Origin: Synechococcus sp. WH 8020
GTDB lineage: Bacteria; Cyanobacteriota; Cyanobacteriia; PCC-6307; Cyanobiaceae
Direction: 5' to 3'
Assembly (NCBI RefSeq): GCF_001040845.1
Contig: NZ_CP011941.1
Coordinates: 391,744-455,743 of the forward strand
Length of the DNA stretch: 64,000 bases
The notes under the pieces are model-generated. The model was not told where the DNA came from and did not search any database. It saw only the letters and a program-made list of their open reading frames with translations. Positions 63,076 through 64,000 of the stretch are shown here, piece by piece (position 1 is the stretch's first letter; each line of letters starts with the position of its first letter). The position numbers and the translations under genes were made by a program.

Positions 63076-64000
63076 ATGGCCAAGGATCCAGGTCGCGTTT
63101 TGATCTTCGACACCACTCTTAGAGATGGTGAACAATCCCCAGGGGCCAGCCTCAATCTTGAGGAGAAGCTTGCGATTGCCCAGCAACTGGCCCGTCTTGG
63201 CGTGGATGTCATCGAGGCTGGATTCCCGTTTGCGAGTCATGGAGATTTCGCTGCTGTGCAGCGCATTGCCCAACAGGTTGGTGGTGAAAATGGCCCGATC
63301 ATCTGTGGTTTGGCCCGCGCCTCTCGCGGCGATATCAAGGCCTGCGCTGACGCTGTTGCACCGGCCCCTAAACGACGCATCCATACTTTTATCGCGACCA
63401 GTGATATCCACCTCGAACACAAGTTGCGCAAGAGCCGTAAAGATGTGCTCGGCATCGTTCCAGAGATGGTGGCCTACGCCCGCTCCTTTGTGGATGACGT
63501 TGAATTTTCTTGTGAAGACGCGGGTCGCAGCGACCCTGAGTTTTTGTACGAGGTGATCGAAGCGGCCATCGCTGCTGGTGCTAGCACCGTGAACATTCCA
63601 GACACGGTGGGTTACACCACCCCCTCTGAATTTGGGAGTTTGATTGCTGGTATCAATCAGCATGTGCCAAACATCGATGACGCGGTGATTTCCGTGCATG
63701 GCCACAACGATCTTGGGCTGGCAGTTGCCAATTTCCTAGAGGCCGTGAAATCGGGGGCGCGTCAGCTGGAGTGCACCGTGAATGGCATCGGCGAACGCGC
63801 CGGTAACGCTGCTTTGGAAGAGCTTGTGATGGCGATGCATGTGCGCCGGCGCTATTTCAATTCCTTCTTTGGACGTGAGGAGGATTCACCAACCCCGCTC
63901 ACTGCAGTGCGTACGGAGGAAATCACGAAGACCTCGCGCCTGGTCTCCAATCTCACCGGAATGGTGGTGCAACCTAATAAGGCGATTGTGGGTGCCAATG
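63076..64000 (+). CDS. leuA: 2-isopropylmalate synthase, N-terminal part
   Basis: The first 308 codons; the gene continues off the right edge. It starts [20 protein letters not shown] and continues with [60 protein letters not shown] and [17 protein letters not shown]: the catalytic and metal-binding motifs of LeuA (DxTLRDGEQ; Hx[11 protein letters not shown]). It makes 2-isopropylmalate, the first committed step of leucine synthesis. The C-terminal regulatory domain is not seen. ATG with a short leader. Confidence 0.96.
   Translation, partial: MAKDPGRVLIFDTTLRDGEQSPGASLNLEEKLAIAQQLARLGVDVIEAGFPFASHGDFAAVQRIAQQVGGENGPIICGLARASRGDIKACADAVAPAPKRRIHTFIATSDIHLEHKLRKSRKDVLGIVPEMVAYARSFVDDVEFSCEDAGRSDPEFLYEVIEAAIAAGASTVNIPDTVGYTTPSEFGSLIAGINQHVPNIDDAVISVHGHNDLGLAVANFLEAVKSGARQLECTVNGIGERAGNAALEELVMAMHVRRRYFNSFFGREEDSPTPLTAVRTEEITKTSRLVSNLTGMVVQPNKAIVGAN

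Noticed and set aside
1-64000. tRNA, rRNA, CRISPR arrays, transposases or phage genes
   Set aside because: I looked for tRNA T-arm patterns, regularly spaced repeats, transposase motifs and integrase motifs and saw none; a tRNA could still be missed by eye.

Overview
The window comes from a marine picocyanobacterium of the Synechococcus/Prochlorococcus group, most likely a marine Synechococcus. The evidence is the start of psbD (photosystem II D2), ycf4, petM, petG, cytochrome cM, ycf39, chlI, a plant/cyanobacterial lycopene cyclase, an NTRC-type thioredoxin reductase-thioredoxin fusion, a cyAbrB regulator, a CAAD-domain thylakoid protein, and the cyanobacterial small RNA Yfr1 in its familiar place between guaB3 and trxA. 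Moderate GC, tightly packed genes, many 1-4 bp start/stop overlaps and frequent GTG/TTG starts fit the same group. I saw no tRNA, rRNA, CRISPR array, insertion sequence or prophage.

Layout. 1-9.3 kb: photosynthesis and housekeeping genes (psbD, ycf4, a lipoprotein cyclophilin, ilvH, a hydrolase, Trm1, petM, ycf39, an ArsM-like methyltransferase, a pseudouridine synthase overlapping a Nif11-like gene, infA, NTRC). 9.4-21.4 kb: an SF2 helicase whose 5' end has no normal start codon, the three-gene pntA1-pntA2-pntB transhydrogenase operon followed by a YheT-like hydrolase, a ferredoxin-like gene with dxr, a sodium symporter, and cysS. 21.4-39.4 kb: an MFS exporter, polA, an RND-type membrane-fusion protein, ychF, a Coq4-like/MFS/secreted-protein cluster, a DUF1400 hydrolase, a peptide-type ABC permease with its binding protein, hom, sufE and 5-formyltetrahydrofolate cyclo-ligase. 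39.5-48.3 kb: the accessory part. It is AT-richer and gene-sparse, with small unknown genes, a Tat-exported beta-carbonic anhydrase, cyAbrB and a SelO-family AMPylase; two stretches of more than 1 kb hold no convincing gene. 48.3-64 kb: dense core genes (ruvC, chlI, a DUF3370 protein, a beta-lactamase-like protein, trmJ, cytM, petG, rsmD, hisH, trxA, Yfr1, guaB3, a CAAD protein, gyrA, crtL, a GH57 branching enzyme, and the start of leuA).

Several themes recur. Redox and electron transport: NTRC, TrxA, the transhydrogenase, PetM, PetG and cytochrome cM. Photosystem assembly: Ycf4 and Ycf39. Pigments and isoprenoids: dxr feeds lycopene, which crtL cyclises, and chlI commits protoporphyrin to chlorophyll. 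Branched-chain and aspartate-family amino acids: ilvH, leuA and hom. RNA modification: Trm1, an RluE-like synthase, TrmJ and RsmD.

I found no clear new multi-gene defence or biosynthetic system. The most interesting items are: Yfr1 with both hairpins legible; a Coq4-like protein with an intact metal motif in a plastoquinone organism; a class A beta-lactamase fold lacking the deacylating glutamate; the missing start of the helicase gene; a perfect 22-bp palindrome upstream of a small unknown gene; and several genes of 26-58 codons, one of them (52 codons) carrying a Gly-Gly motif.
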